Of a DNA stretch of 64,000 bases, positions 22,966 to 31,490 are shown one piece after another (within the stretch, counting starts at the first letter, position 1; each line of letters starts with the position of its first letter). Source of the DNA: Myxococcota bacterium (GTDB taxonomy: Bacteria > Myxococcota_A > UBA9160 > UBA6930); NCBI GenBank assembly GCA_028277885.1, contig JANQFK010000060.1, positions 1 through 64,000 on the forward strand, in the 5' to 3' direction. The notes beneath the pieces are model-generated. The model was not told the origin of the DNA. It was given only the letters and a program-made list of their open reading frames with translations, and searched no databases. Both the position numbers and the translations under genes were made by a program.

Positions 22966-24366
22966 ATGGGTGAACCGGAGCTGCTGAAGATCACGCCCGA
23001 GCGGGCCGGGGCCGAGACCGCCATCGTGTTCGTGCACGGATTCGGCGGTGACGCCGCGAAGACCTGGGGTGAGTTCCCGCGCATCCTGCGGGAGGAGAAG
23101 AAGCTGAGCGACTGGGCGATCTACAGCCTCGGCTACCAGTCGCAGCTCATGCCCGATGTCCGCGGCGTCTGGGCGGGGGACCCGGGCATCCCCACCCTCG
23201 CCACCCATCTCCACACCCGGGCCACCCAGGACCCGCTGAAGGGAAGACGCCTCGCCTTCATCGCGCACAGCATGGGCGGCCTGGTGGTGCAGAGCGCGCT
23301 CGTGACCCACCCGGACCTCCTCGAGCGGACGAGCCACGTGCTCCTCTACGGCACACCCAGCAACGGGCTCGATAAGGCCTCCGGGTTGCTCGCTCGCCTG
23401 TTCAAGCGGCAGACCGAGGACATGGGACTCGCGAGCGGCTTCGTCTCGGGCCTGCGGGCGAGCTGGCGGAAGGCCTTCGGTGACAGGGAGGCTCCCCTCC
23501 CCCCGCCGACCCGGCGACCGTTCGTCTTCTTCGCGCTGGCTGGAGACCGCGACGAGTTCGTCCCGGCCGTCTCGTCGCTCGGCCCCTTCGCGGACGCGGA
23601 CCGCGTCGTCGTGCCGGGCAACCATCTGGAGATCGTCAAGCCGGACGGGCCCGACTCCATGAGCGCGCGAGCGGCCGTCGACGCCATCGTGGGTGACGCG
23701 GCGCCGGGCGGCCCCTGGAACGCCGCCCGCTGCGCCGTGGAGATGGGCGACTTCAACGAGGCGATCGCCACCCTCGAGCCGAACGCCGACGATCTCGACG
23801 AGCCCAGCGCGGTGGAGCTCGCTCTCGCCCTGGATGCGGTCGGCCGACGCCAGAAGGCGATCGAGGTCCTGGAGATCCGACGCAAGAAGGGAGGCACCGA
23901 CGCCATGGGCACTCTCGCGGGTCGCCTCAAGCGCGTCTGGTGGTCCAAGGGCACCGAGACGCCGGCCAGGGCGGCGCGGGACCTCTACGTCGAGGCCTAC
24001 CGGATCTCGAGGGCGGCCGGCGACGTGGGCCAGGCCTACTACCACGGCATCAACGTCGCGTTCATGGAGCTCGCCTTCGAGCGCGACGAGGAGGGTGCGA
24101 GGAAGACCGCCGCGGAGGTGCTCGACCTCTGCGCCCAGGTGGCCAAGCCCGACGTCTGGTGCCTGGCGACGATCGGCGAGGCCCACTTCTACCTCGGCGA
24201 TCCGAAGCAGGGACTGGCCAGCTACGAGCGGGCCGTGGCCACCAGGCCCGAGCCGTGGCAGATGAAGTCCATGTTCACCCAGGCCGTCCGCGTGTGCGAT
24301 GCCCTGGACGACGACGCCTCCCAGCGGGAGCTCGAGCGGATCTTCCAACAGACCGGGGCTTCCTGA
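22966..24366 (+). CDS. Alpha/beta-hydrolase fused to TPR-S (DUF4071, TRAFs-binding) domain
   Basis: 466 residues; GGAAGGAGG precedes the ATG by 4 nt. Residues 1-about 235 are a serine hydrolase of the PGAP1/esterase type: VFVHGFGGD (oxyanion region), the nucleophile elbow AHSMGGLV, a DRDEFVP acid position and a late GNHLEIV histidine. Residues about 250-466 match the TPR-S scaffold: TLAGRLKRVWW, AYYHGINVAFMEL and CLATIGEAHFYLGD are its characteristic segments. TPR-S is the domain shared by bacterial immune systems and the animal ASK kinases, proposed to bind NAD-derived signals. The hydrolase is the likely effector, acting on lipids, peptides or esters when triggered. Confidence 0.78.
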   Translation: MGEPELLKITPERAGAETAIVFVHGFGGDAAKTWGEFPRILREEKKLSDWAIYSLGYQSQLMPDVRGVWAGDPGIPTLATHLHTRATQDPLKGRRLAFIAHSMGGLVVQSALVTHPDLLERTSHVLLYGTPSNGLDKASGLLARLFKRQTEDMGLASGFVSGLRASWRKAFGDREAPLPPPTRRPFVFFALAGDRDEFVPAVSSLGPFADADRVVVPGNHLEIVKPDGPDSMSARAAVDAIVGDAAPGGPWNAARCAVEMGDFNEAIATLEPNADDLDEPSAVELALALDAVGRRQKAIEVLEIRRKKGGTDAMGTLAGRLKRVWWSKGTETPARAARDLYVEAYRISRAAGDVGQAYYHGINVAFMELAFERDEEGARKTAAEVLDLCAQVAKPDVWCLATIGEAHFYLGDPKQGLASYERAVATRPEPWQMKSMFTQAVRVCDALDDDASQRELERIFQQTGAS

Positions 24367-24405
24367 GTCCCGATCGAAGACGCCGCTCGGCTAGTCTCGC
24401 CCCCG

Positions 24406-24852
24406 ATGCAGTTCCTCAAGGAGAGCGTGATCGACGCGAGCGCCGAGCGGGTGTTCGCCTTCCACGAGGCCCCCGACGCCTTCGAGCGGCTCCAGCCGCC
24501 CTGGCAGACCACGCAGATCGTGCAGCCGCCGAGCTCCCTCGAGGTCGGGACCCGCGTGATCGTGCGGGTCAAGGTCGGGCCGCTTTGGCAGACCATCGTC
24601 GCCGAGCACGTCGCCTACGAGCCGGGCCGGATGTTCGCCGACCGCATGCTCGAGGGCCCGTTCGCGAGCTGGCTGCACCGGCACGTCGTCACGCCCAAGG
24701 GGCCCGACCGCTGCGTGCTGACCGACGACATCGAGTACGAGCTGCCCTTCGGCGCGCTCGGCCGCGTCTTCGGCGCGGGGTTCGCCCGGCGGAGCCTCGA
24801 GCGGCTCTTCGAGTTCCGCCACGCAGTGACGCGGGAGGCCTGCGCGTCCTAG
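24406..24852 (+). CDS. SRPBCC (START-like) family protein
   Basis: 148 residues with the START-like helix-grip pattern: ESVIDASAERVFAFHEAPDAFERL, a central GTRVIVRVKVGPLWQTIVAE strand pair and the long C-terminal helix LERLFEFRH. The family binds hydrophobic ligands, and this subgroup (cyclase/dehydrase-like, about 150 residues) has no assigned reaction. TAGTCT ends 8 nt before the ATG and there is no Shine-Dalgarno sequence. Its TAG stop shares the CTAG at 24849-24852 with the stop of the convergent gene. Confidence 0.75.
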   Translation: MQFLKESVIDASAERVFAFHEAPDAFERLQPPWQTTQIVQPPSSLEVGTRVIVRVKVGPLWQTIVAEHVAYEPGRMFADRMLEGPFASWLHRHVVTPKGPDRCVLTDDIEYELPFGALGRVFGAGFARRSLERLFEFRHAVTREACAS

Positions 24853-26207
24853 GACGAGCAGAAACCCGGGCAGGGGCAGGTCACGCAGAAGACCTGCTGG
24901 CACGTCTCGCCGGCACCGCACTGGGCATCCGCGTGGCAGCCCGGCACGCAGGCCGCGGCTCCACAGCTCGGCCCGCTCGGCTCGCACACGGTGCCCGGTG
25001 CGCAGTCCGCGTCGGTCCGGCACTCGGGCTCCGGCGGGGCGCCCGTGCACAGGCCCGGGCATGGGCAGGTGATGCACTCGACCCGGGTGCAGACCTCGTG
25101 CGTGCCGCACTGGTCGTCCTCGTGACACCCGGGCACGCAGACCGGGGTGTCGCAGCTCGCGCCGCCCAGGTCGCACACCTCGCCGCTCGGGCAGTCGGCG
25201 TCGCTGCGGCACTCGGGGTCCGGCGGGCCGGGCTCGCACAGGCCGGGGCAGGGACACGTGACGCACGCGACCCGGCGGCACACCTCGCCCGCGACGCACT
25301 GGCCGTCGTCGTGGCAGCCGGGCACGCAGAGCGGAGTCGCGCAGCCGGCGCCGCCGAGCTCGCACACCTCGCCGGCGGGGCAGTCGAGATCGCTGCGGCA
25401 CTCGGGGTCCGGGGGGAGGTCGGCGCACTGGCCCGGGCACGGGCAGGTGACGCACTGGACCTGCTGGCAGACGCGGCCCTCGCCGCACTGCTCGCTCTCG
25501 TGGCAGCCCGTGACGCACACCGGCGTGTCGCAGCCGGGCCCGCCGAGCTCGCAGACCTGGCCCGCCGGGCAGTCGCGGTCGCTGCGGCAGGTGGGCGGAT
25601 CGGCGCACTCGCAGATCTCGCAGCCGTCGGGCCCCGTCGCGAAGCCGAAGGGGCAGAAGATCTCGCACAGCACGGGCTCGCAACGGCACGGGCCGGGGTG
25701 CGCGACGCCGACGCCGGCGCACTCCGCCTCGCAGGCGTTGCCGTAGGTCTTGCCGTCCGCGCCGCACACCGGCGCGTAGATGCGCGGACACAGGCAGGGC
25801 TCGCACTTCGCGGCCAGGCAGGCGCGCTCCGCACGCGCGGCGTCTCGCCGGCAGTCCTCGAGCGAGCCCCCGGCCACCAGACAGCGGTAGCGGAACTCGG
25901 CGGCGTCGAGCGCGCACTGCTCCTCGCAGCTCGGCCGCAGACAGCGGGAGTGGATGCAGGAGCGGGCCTGCTCCCGGGAGCGCGCCCAGCACTCGGCGAC
26001 CGCGCCGCCCGCCTTGCGACAGGCGTGCAGCTCCTCGAGGGCCTCCTTGCGGCAGGCGCGCCGACACTGCGGGTCCGGCTCGCAGACGGAGGGGCTCGGG
26101 ATGCCCGCCACCGTGGCGGAGGCCGGGGCGGGGCTCGCGGCTCCGGCCAGCAGGGCCAGGGCGAGCGAGAAGAGGAGGGGGAGCGAGCGGATGCGGGACG
26201 CCTGCAT
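24849..26207 (-). CDS. Secreted Cys-rich protein with Kazal domain and four 63-residue repeats
   Basis: 452 residues from the ATG at 26207, chosen because GGAGGA lies 7 nt upstream and a signal peptide begins there (MQASRIRSLPLLFSLALALL). After cleavage come a Cys-rich segment (about 40-125), a Kazal-type domain (CPRIYAPVCGADGKTYGNAC, about 135-170), an antistasin-like piece (CEPVLCEIFCPFG, CEICEC), then four tandem repeats. Each runs CRSDxDCPxGxVCELGG, CVPGCHxDxQC, then TCPCPGxC. Kazal and antistasin folds inhibit serine proteases, so a secreted inhibitor or disulfide-rich surface protein is plausible. Stop codons of this and the convergent gene share CTAG. Confidence 0.78.
   Translation of the reverse strand: MQASRIRSLPLLFSLALALLAGAASPAPASATVAGIPSPSVCEPDPQCRRACRKEALEELHACRKAGGAVAECWARSREQARSCIHSRCLRPSCEEQCALDAAEFRYRCLVAGGSLEDCRRDAARAERACLAAKCEPCLCPRIYAPVCGADGKTYGNACEAECAGVGVAHPGPCRCEPVLCEIFCPFGFATGPDGCEICECADPPTCRSDRDCPAGQVCELGGPGCDTPVCVTGCHESEQCGEGRVCQQVQCVTCPCPGQCADLPPDPECRSDLDCPAGEVCELGGAGCATPLCVPGCHDDGQCVAGEVCRRVACVTCPCPGLCEPGPPDPECRSDADCPSGEVCDLGGASCDTPVCVPGCHEDDQCGTHEVCTRVECITCPCPGLCTGAPPEPECRTDADCAPGTVCEPSGPSCGAAACVPGCHADAQCGAGETCQQVFCVTCPCPGFCSS
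24852..25589 (-). repeat. Four in-frame tandem repeats, 189-bp unit (last unit 171 bp)
   Basis: Units run 25589-25401, 25400-25212, 25211-25023 and 25022-24852 on the minus strand. Each encodes 63 residues (57 in the last) with 12 cysteines at conserved positions. The units are similar but not identical at the DNA level, pointing to older duplications rather than an assembly artefact. Confidence 0.8.
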
Positions 26208-26352
26208 GACCGGTCCTCCGATCCTTGGCACCAGCGTTTCACGCCGATCGTGCCGGGTCAAGCACAACCGGGGCACACGGGCAGCGGGTGCCGCCGCCTC
26301 ACCCGTTCGGGTGAAGCGGAGCCCGCCGACGCTCGCGACCCGACGTCGCGCG

Positions 26353-29229
26353 CTAGGTCGAGGGCTCGAGGATGCGGCGCAGCTTCTCCATCAGCCGCGC
26401 CATGCGGAACGGCTTGCGCATGCGGTCCGCGTAGGGGCGGTCGGCGAGCCGGGCCGCCACCTCGCCGGAGCTGTGGCCGCTCATGAAGACGACGGGGAGC
26501 TCCGGGCTCCGGGCGCGCAGCGCCTCGAAGGTGGCCTCGCCGTCCATCTCGGGCATGGTGAGGTCCAGCAGGACGGCGACCGGCGCCTGGGCGGCCCGGT
26601 CGAGGAAGGCGAGGGCCGCAGGGCCGCTCTCCGCGGTGGCGACGTCGAAGCCGCCCAGCTCGAGCATGCCCCGGGCGACGCTGCGCACCTCCGCCTCGTC
26701 GTCGACCACGAGGACCGTTCCGTGGCCGCTCCACTCTCCGCCGTCCGGAGCCGCCGGCTTCGCCTCGCCGGCACCGGCCACGCGGGGGAACAGCACCTGG
26801 AAGCGGGTGCCCCGCCCGACCTCGCTCTCCACGCGAATCGTGCCGCCGTGGCCGCGAACGATGCCCAGCACCGAGGCCAGGCCGAGCCCGCGGCCGCCCA
26901 CCTTCGTGGTGAAGAACGGGTCGTAGATCCGCTCCAGGGTCTCGGGGTCGATGCCGCACCCGTCGTCGGCGACCTCCACGAAGGCGTACTCGCCCTCCTG
27001 GAGCTCGCCGGCGACCTGGCACGAGGCGAGGAGCTCGGCGTCCGCGCGCAGCGTCCCGGCCCGCACGCGAACGGTGCCCGTACCCCCTCCGAGCGCGTCG
27101 CTGGCGTTCGTGATCAGGTTCATCACGACCTGCCGCACCTGGGTGGGATCGCCGTGGATCCACGGCCCCGGCTCGGCCACCTCGCACTCGAGCCGAGCGG
27201 TGCGAGAGACGCTGGCCCGCAGCAGCACCGTCATGCTCTCGACCAGCGCGGAGAGGTCCAGGTCGCGGGAGGCGATCTTCGACTTCCCCGCGTAGGCGAG
27301 GAGCTGCGCCGTCAGGTCCGCGGCCCGCTCGCTGGCGTGCTCGATCTCCTCCACGCGGCGGCGGCTGCGCGAGTCGCGCGGAAGGCCCGCCAGTGCGAGC
27401 TCGGCGTTTCCCTGGATCCCGACCAGCAGGTTGTTGAAGTCGTGGGCGATCCCGCCGGCCAGCACCCCGAGGCTCTCGAGCTTCGCGGCCTGCTGGACGC
27501 GATCGGCGAGCTCCTTGCGCTCCCTCTCGACCCGCACCTCCTCCGTGACGTCGCGCGCCACGGCGAGCCCCCATTGCACGCGGCCCGAGGCGTCCCGCAG
27601 CGGCGAGACGCAGACGTCGAAGTGCGAGATGCCGGACGCCAACGGCACGCTCCTGCGAAACCGACGCACCTCGCCGGAGTCGAACACCCTGGCCACCTGC
27701 TTCAGGGCCTCCTCGGCGTCGTCGGGCACGAGCAGGTCCCGCGGTCCCTTTCCACGCAGCTCGTCGCCGAGCTCGTGTCCGAACAGGCTGACGACCCGGC
27801 CTTCCTGGTCGAAGAGCACGACCTTGGTGTCGCCGAGGGAGGAGAGGATGGCGCGGAGCCGCTCCTCGCTCTCGCGCAGCGCGTGGGCGGCGCGGGTGCG
27901 GTCCGTCACGTCGTGGCTGGTCCCGGTGAGCCGGATGGGACGCCCGGATTCGTCCAGGACCGCCTCGCCGCGGCCGTGGATGACGCGCTCCTCGCCGTCG
28001 GGCCTCCGGATCCGGAACTCGAGGTCGACGGGGGTTCCATCCCGCAGCAACCGCGCGACCGCCTCCGCGAGGCGCTCCCGATCCCGGGGATCGACGCTCT
28101 CGAAGAAGCGCCGGTTGTCGATGGAGCCCTCGGCGGGGTCCCAGCCGAAGATGAGGTAGTTCTCGTCGGACCAGTGCAGCTCGTCCCGGGCGACGTCCCA
28201 CTCGTAGCTGCCGAGGTGGGCGATGCGCTGGGCCTTGGCGAGGCTGTCCTCCCGCTCGCGCCCCCGCCGGTCCGCGTCGACCCGCTCCGTGACGTCGCGG
28301 GAGACGGCGAGGAAGCGCGCCTCTCCATCGGTCGCCGTGTAGGGCGTCACCTCGGTCTCGAGCCAGCGATGGCCGCCGCCCCGGGTCGGCACGCGGTGCA
28401 GCTGGGCGGGCTCGCCGGCACGGGTCGGATCGAAGCCGGGGGCGAGCTTCGAGGCCTGCCGTCCCACCAGCCGGTCGGTCGGAAGGCCGACGATCGGAGT
28501 GACGTTGGGGCTCACGTAGACGACGGTTCCGTCCGCCGTGAGCTCGGCGATGACCGCTCCGGAGTGCTCGGCGAGGTGCCGGAAGCGCTGCTGCACGGCG
28601 CTCAGCTCTTCCTTGACGCGCACCGCCCCGCGGCTCGAGCTGTCGATGGCGGCGCTCACCTGGATCGCGGCGAGGGGCACGCCAACGCAGATCCAGGGCA
28701 GCCACGGAAGGCCGCCCGGCTCCAGGCCGAGCCAGGCATCGAAGACCTCCACTCCCGCCACCAGGACGAGTCCCGGAGCGATCAGCCGGCGGAACGGGCC
28801 CGGCTCCACCTCGGACACGTGACGGTGCACCACCCAGGCCGCCACCAGGACCAGCAGCGGCTCGACGGTGAACTCGACCAGCTGGGTCCCGAGGATGTGG
28901 TCGCCGGCCCCGAACGAGGCCCGCACGAGCCCGGCCCCGACGGCCGCCGGAACGAGCCAGCGCGGCGAAGGCCGTCCGGCGTAGCTCAGTGCCCCAGAGA
29001 GCATGAGGAACGGGAAGAGCGTGCTCAGGAAGAGCGAGGCGATGAAGAGCGGCGGCCCGTCGTCGGCGAGCAGCGCGCAGGCACCCGAGGCCGCCACGAG
29101 GGACCAGCCGGCGGCCCAGCGCGCTCCCTCCGCCCGACGGAAGGCGAGAGCCGCCATGCCGAGGCCGGCGGCCAGCAGCGTGAGGATCAGGGCCGGAAAC
29201 CAGCTCGGCACGGGCGACACCCCTCCCAC
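26353..29229 (-). CDS. Membrane PAS hybrid sensor histidine kinase with receiver domain
   Basis: 958 residues from GTG at 29229; a GTG at 29211 is also plausible because GGGAGGGG lies 6 nt before it. Residues 1-about 195 form a multi-helix membrane sensor. Three PAS-type domains follow (about 215-570), then a dimerisation domain with the phospho-acceptor in GGIAHDFNNLL (His about 597), an HATPase domain (NLITNASDALGGG, DDGCGIDPETLERIYDPFF, GRGLGLASVLGIV) and a receiver domain (VLVVDDEAEV, acceptor Asp in LLDLTMPEMDG near 887, and KPF). No separate response regulator is adjacent. A perfect CRP-type palindrome lies about 40 bp upstream. Confidence 0.9.
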   Translation of the reverse strand: MGGVSPVPSWFPALILTLLAAGLGMAALAFRRAEGARWAAGWSLVAASGACALLADDGPPLFIASLFLSTLFPFLMLSGALSYAGRPSPRWLVPAAVGAGLVRASFGAGDHILGTQLVEFTVEPLLVLVAAWVVHRHVSEVEPGPFRRLIAPGLVLVAGVEVFDAWLGLEPGGLPWLPWICVGVPLAAIQVSAAIDSSSRGAVRVKEELSAVQQRFRHLAEHSGAVIAELTADGTVVYVSPNVTPIVGLPTDRLVGRQASKLAPGFDPTRAGEPAQLHRVPTRGGGHRWLETEVTPYTATDGEARFLAVSRDVTERVDADRRGREREDSLAKAQRIAHLGSYEWDVARDELHWSDENYLIFGWDPAEGSIDNRRFFESVDPRDRERLAEAVARLLRDGTPVDLEFRIRRPDGEERVIHGRGEAVLDESGRPIRLTGTSHDVTDRTRAAHALRESEERLRAILSSLGDTKVVLFDQEGRVVSLFGHELGDELRGKGPRDLLVPDDAEEALKQVARVFDSGEVRRFRRSVPLASGISHFDVCVSPLRDASGRVQWGLAVARDVTEEVRVERERKELADRVQQAAKLESLGVLAGGIAHDFNNLLVGIQGNAELALAGLPRDSRSRRRVEEIEHASERAADLTAQLLAYAGKSKIASRDLDLSALVESMTVLLRASVSRTARLECEVAEPGPWIHGDPTQVRQVVMNLITNASDALGGGTGTVRVRAGTLRADAELLASCQVAGELQEGEYAFVEVADDGCGIDPETLERIYDPFFTTKVGGRGLGLASVLGIVRGHGGTIRVESEVGRGTRFQVLFPRVAGAGEAKPAAPDGGEWSGHGTVLVVDDEAEVRSVARGMLELGGFDVATAESGPAALAFLDRAAQAPVAVLLDLTMPEMDGEATFEALRARSPELPVVFMSGHSSGEVAARLADRPYADRMRKPFRMARLMEKLRRILEPST

Positions 29230-29270
29230 CAGGAGCGTCCGCGATCGGCCCTCGGGCGCTCCGCGCCGAT

Positions 29271-29286
29271 TGTGAACCAGTTCACA
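29271..29286. promoter_or_regulatory. CRP/FNR-type palindrome upstream of the hybrid kinase
   Basis: TGTGAACCAGTTCACA is identical to the core of the site at 21497-21512 and matches TGTGA-N6-TCACA exactly. It stands 42 bp before the GTG at 29229 (minus strand) and 44 bp beyond the end of the SDR gene. Confidence 0.6.
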
Positions 29287-29329
29287 CCCCCAAACAAGGC
29301 GTGAAGGTCGAGTTGGAGGGATTCCCCTC

Positions 29330-30031
29330 CTACCAGCGCTCGCCGAAAGGCCGGAGGTCGAGCTCGAAGGTCCAGGCGCTCCGATCCTGCTGCGCGAGGA
29401 ACCACACGGCCTCGGCGATCTCGGCAGGCGACAGGAAGAACTCGTCGGGCCGGTCCGGCATGGCGTCCCGCGTCCGCGCGAGGTCCACGACGCCGTCGAG
29501 GACCACGTAGGAGACGTGAACCCCCTCGGGCCCGAGCTTGCGGGCCAGGGACTGGGCGAGGCTGCGCTGGGCCGCCTTGGCCGAGGCGAAGGGCAGCGTG
29601 CGCGCGCCGCCGCGCAGGGACGCGGTGGCGCCGATCACCACCAGGTTCCCGCCGCCGGCGTCGCGCATGTCGGCCACCGTCTCCTTCGCGGCCAGGAAGA
29701 GCCCCCGGGCGTTCACCTCCCAGGCCGCCTGGAGGCTCTCGACGTCCGCCTCGTCGAGGGACTGGAAGGCGCCCTCGCCGGCGTTGTAGACGAGGGTGGT
29801 GGGCGCACCCAGCTCCGCGCGGACCCGAGCGAAGACGGCGGCCGGGGCCTCGGGGTCGCGCACGTCGTACGCGTAGGCGCGCGCGCCGGGCAGCTCGGCC
29901 GCCATCGCCTCGAGGCGCTCCACGTCCCGGGCGCAGACGGCGACCGGATGGCCGGCCGCCGCGAAGCGCCTTGCGATCGCCTGGCCGTTGCCCGGTCCGG
30001 CGCCGATCACCACGCAGGCTCCTTCGCTCAT
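29330..30031 (-). CDS. Short-chain dehydrogenase/reductase with Phe in place of the catalytic Tyr
   Basis: 233 residues. The nucleotide-binding motif is GAGPGNGQ (about 10-17), and DVRD, YNAGEG and the substrate-loop serine region IGATASLRGG are visible. The expected YxxxK reads FASAK, so the catalytic tyrosine is phenylalanine while the lysine is kept. Atypical SDRs of this kind exist, some without demonstrated oxidoreductase activity. GGAGGGAGGAG precedes the ATG, and TACGCT about 25 nt further up may be a -10 element. Divergent from the flavin oxidoreductase gene. Confidence 0.8.
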   Translation of the reverse strand: MSEGACVVIGAGPGNGQAIARRFAAAGHPVAVCARDVERLEAMAAELPGARAYAYDVRDPEAPAAVFARVRAELGAPTTLVYNAGEGAFQSLDEADVESLQAAWEVNARGLFLAAKETVADMRDAGGGNLVVIGATASLRGGARTLPFASAKAAQRSLAQSLARKLGPEGVHVSYVVLDGVVDLARTRDAMPDRPDEFFLSPAEIAEAVWFLAQQDRSAWTFELDLRPFGERW

Positions 30032-30129
30032 GCTCCTCCCTCCGGCTCGAGCCGGGAGCGTACCTGACGGGAACGGCCCGCTATCCTGCGGCGCCCACCC
30101 GAGGCGCGCACCCAGGAGCCGACCCGACC

Positions 30130-31431
30130 ATGGACACCGACCTCCGATCCCCCCTCGCCCTGCCCTGCGGCGCCACCCTCCCGAACCGCATCGCCAAGGC
30201 CGCGATGACCGAAGGGCTGGCGACCGCCGACGGGCGCCCCACGCCGGAGCTCGAGCGGCTCTACGGCCTGTGGTCCGACGGCGGAGCCGGGCTGCTGCTG
30301 TCGGGCAACGTGATCGTCGATCGCGACCACCTCGAGCGGCCCGGCAACGTGGTGATCCACGGCGAGCCCGACGCCGACCGCGCCGAGCGGCTGGCGAGCT
30401 GGGCCCGCGCCGCGACCCGCGGCGGCAACCACTTCTGGGCCCAGCTGAGCCACGGCGGACGCCAGGTGATGAAGCTGGTGAACCCCCACCCCAAGGCGCC
30501 CTCGGCGGTGAAGCTCGGGCTGCCCGGCGGCCAGTTCGGCGAGCCCGTGGCGCTCGAGGTGGCCGAGATCGACGAGCTCGTGGAGCGCTTCGCGGTGGCG
30601 GCCGAGGCCGTGAAGGTCGCGGGCTTCACCGGCGTGCAGGTCCACGCCGCCCACGGCTACCTGCTCTCCTCCTTCCTGAGCCCCCGCGCGAACCGGCGGG
30701 AGGACGAGTACGGCGGCAGCCTCGCGAACCGCGTCCGCATGCTGCTGCGCGTGGTCGCGAGCATCCGCGATCGCGTGGGCGCCGCCTTCCCCGTCTCGGT
30801 GAAGCTCAACAGCGCGGACTTCCAGCGCGGCGGGTTCGCGTTCGAGGACAGCCTCGCCGTCGCCGCCCTGCTCGAGGAGGCCGGCGTGGACCTGATCGAG
30901 ATCTCCGGCGGCAACTACGAGCAGCCCCGGCTCCTCGGCATCGAGGGCATGGAGCGCGCCGAGGAGCAGAACGTCGCCCCCTCCACGGCCGCGCGGGAGG
31001 CCTACTTCGTCGACTTCGCGCTGGCCATGCAGCAGAAGGTCGGGGCCCCACTGATGGTGACCGGCGGCTTCCGGTCCCGGGCGGCGATGGAGTACGCCCT
31101 GTCGAGCGGCGCCGCCGACGTGATCGGCATGGGGCGCCCGTTCTGCACCACCGTCGACGCCGCGCGCCAGGTGTTCGAGGGACGCGAGCGCCTCCCCTCG
31201 CCGGAGCGCGAGCTCGCCTTCATCCCTCGCGGGCTCGGCTTCCTGAAGCGGCTCCAGATGCTGAAGGCCCTGGACGGCTTCGCTGTGCAGTACTGGTTCT
31301 ACGGTCAGCTCTACGCCCTCGGCCGCACCGGCCACACGAACCCCGGCCTCAAGCCCTTCGCCGCCCTGCGCGAGGTGGAGCGCATGAACCGCAAGCTGAT
31401 GGGCGAGCGAAGCGGGGCCGCGTCCGGCTGA
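30130..31431 (+). CDS. NADH:flavin oxidoreductase (old yellow enzyme family)
   Basis: 433 residues forming an FMN-binding TIM barrel. Visible signatures are LPNRIAKAAMTEGLA (N-terminal FMN loop), QLSHGGRQ, VQVHAAHGYLLSSFLSP (the His-Ala-Ala-His substrate pair), NRREDEYGGSLANR and VTGGFRS with IGMGRPF. The family reduces activated alkenes or, in the 2,4-dienoyl-CoA reductase branch, fatty-acyl intermediates; this one lacks the extra FAD/FeS domain and so is a single-domain OYE-like enzyme. TATCCT at 30082-30087 may be its -10 element. Substrate unknown. Confidence 0.88.
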   Translation: MDTDLRSPLALPCGATLPNRIAKAAMTEGLATADGRPTPELERLYGLWSDGGAGLLLSGNVIVDRDHLERPGNVVIHGEPDADRAERLASWARAATRGGNHFWAQLSHGGRQVMKLVNPHPKAPSAVKLGLPGGQFGEPVALEVAEIDELVERFAVAAEAVKVAGFTGVQVHAAHGYLLSSFLSPRANRREDEYGGSLANRVRMLLRVVASIRDRVGAAFPVSVKLNSADFQRGGFAFEDSLAVAALLEEAGVDLIEISGGNYEQPRLLGIEGMERAEEQNVAPSTAAREAYFVDFALAMQQKVGAPLMVTGGFRSRAAMEYALSSGAADVIGMGRPFCTTVDAARQVFEGRERLPSPERELAFIPRGLGFLKRLQMLKALDGFAVQYWFYGQLYALGRTGHTNPGLKPFAALREVERMNRKLMGERSGAASG

Positions 31432-31490
31432 TCCCCGCGGCGGCCGGCCCGCGTTGCCCGGCCCGGAGGGTGCCCGCATACTGGGCCGAC

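Noticed and set aside
24852-25589. Regular 189-bp periodicity considered as a CRISPR or minisatellite
   Set aside because: The units are in-frame 63-codon protein repeats with conserved cysteines, there are no short identical repeats with unique spacers, and no cas genes are present.
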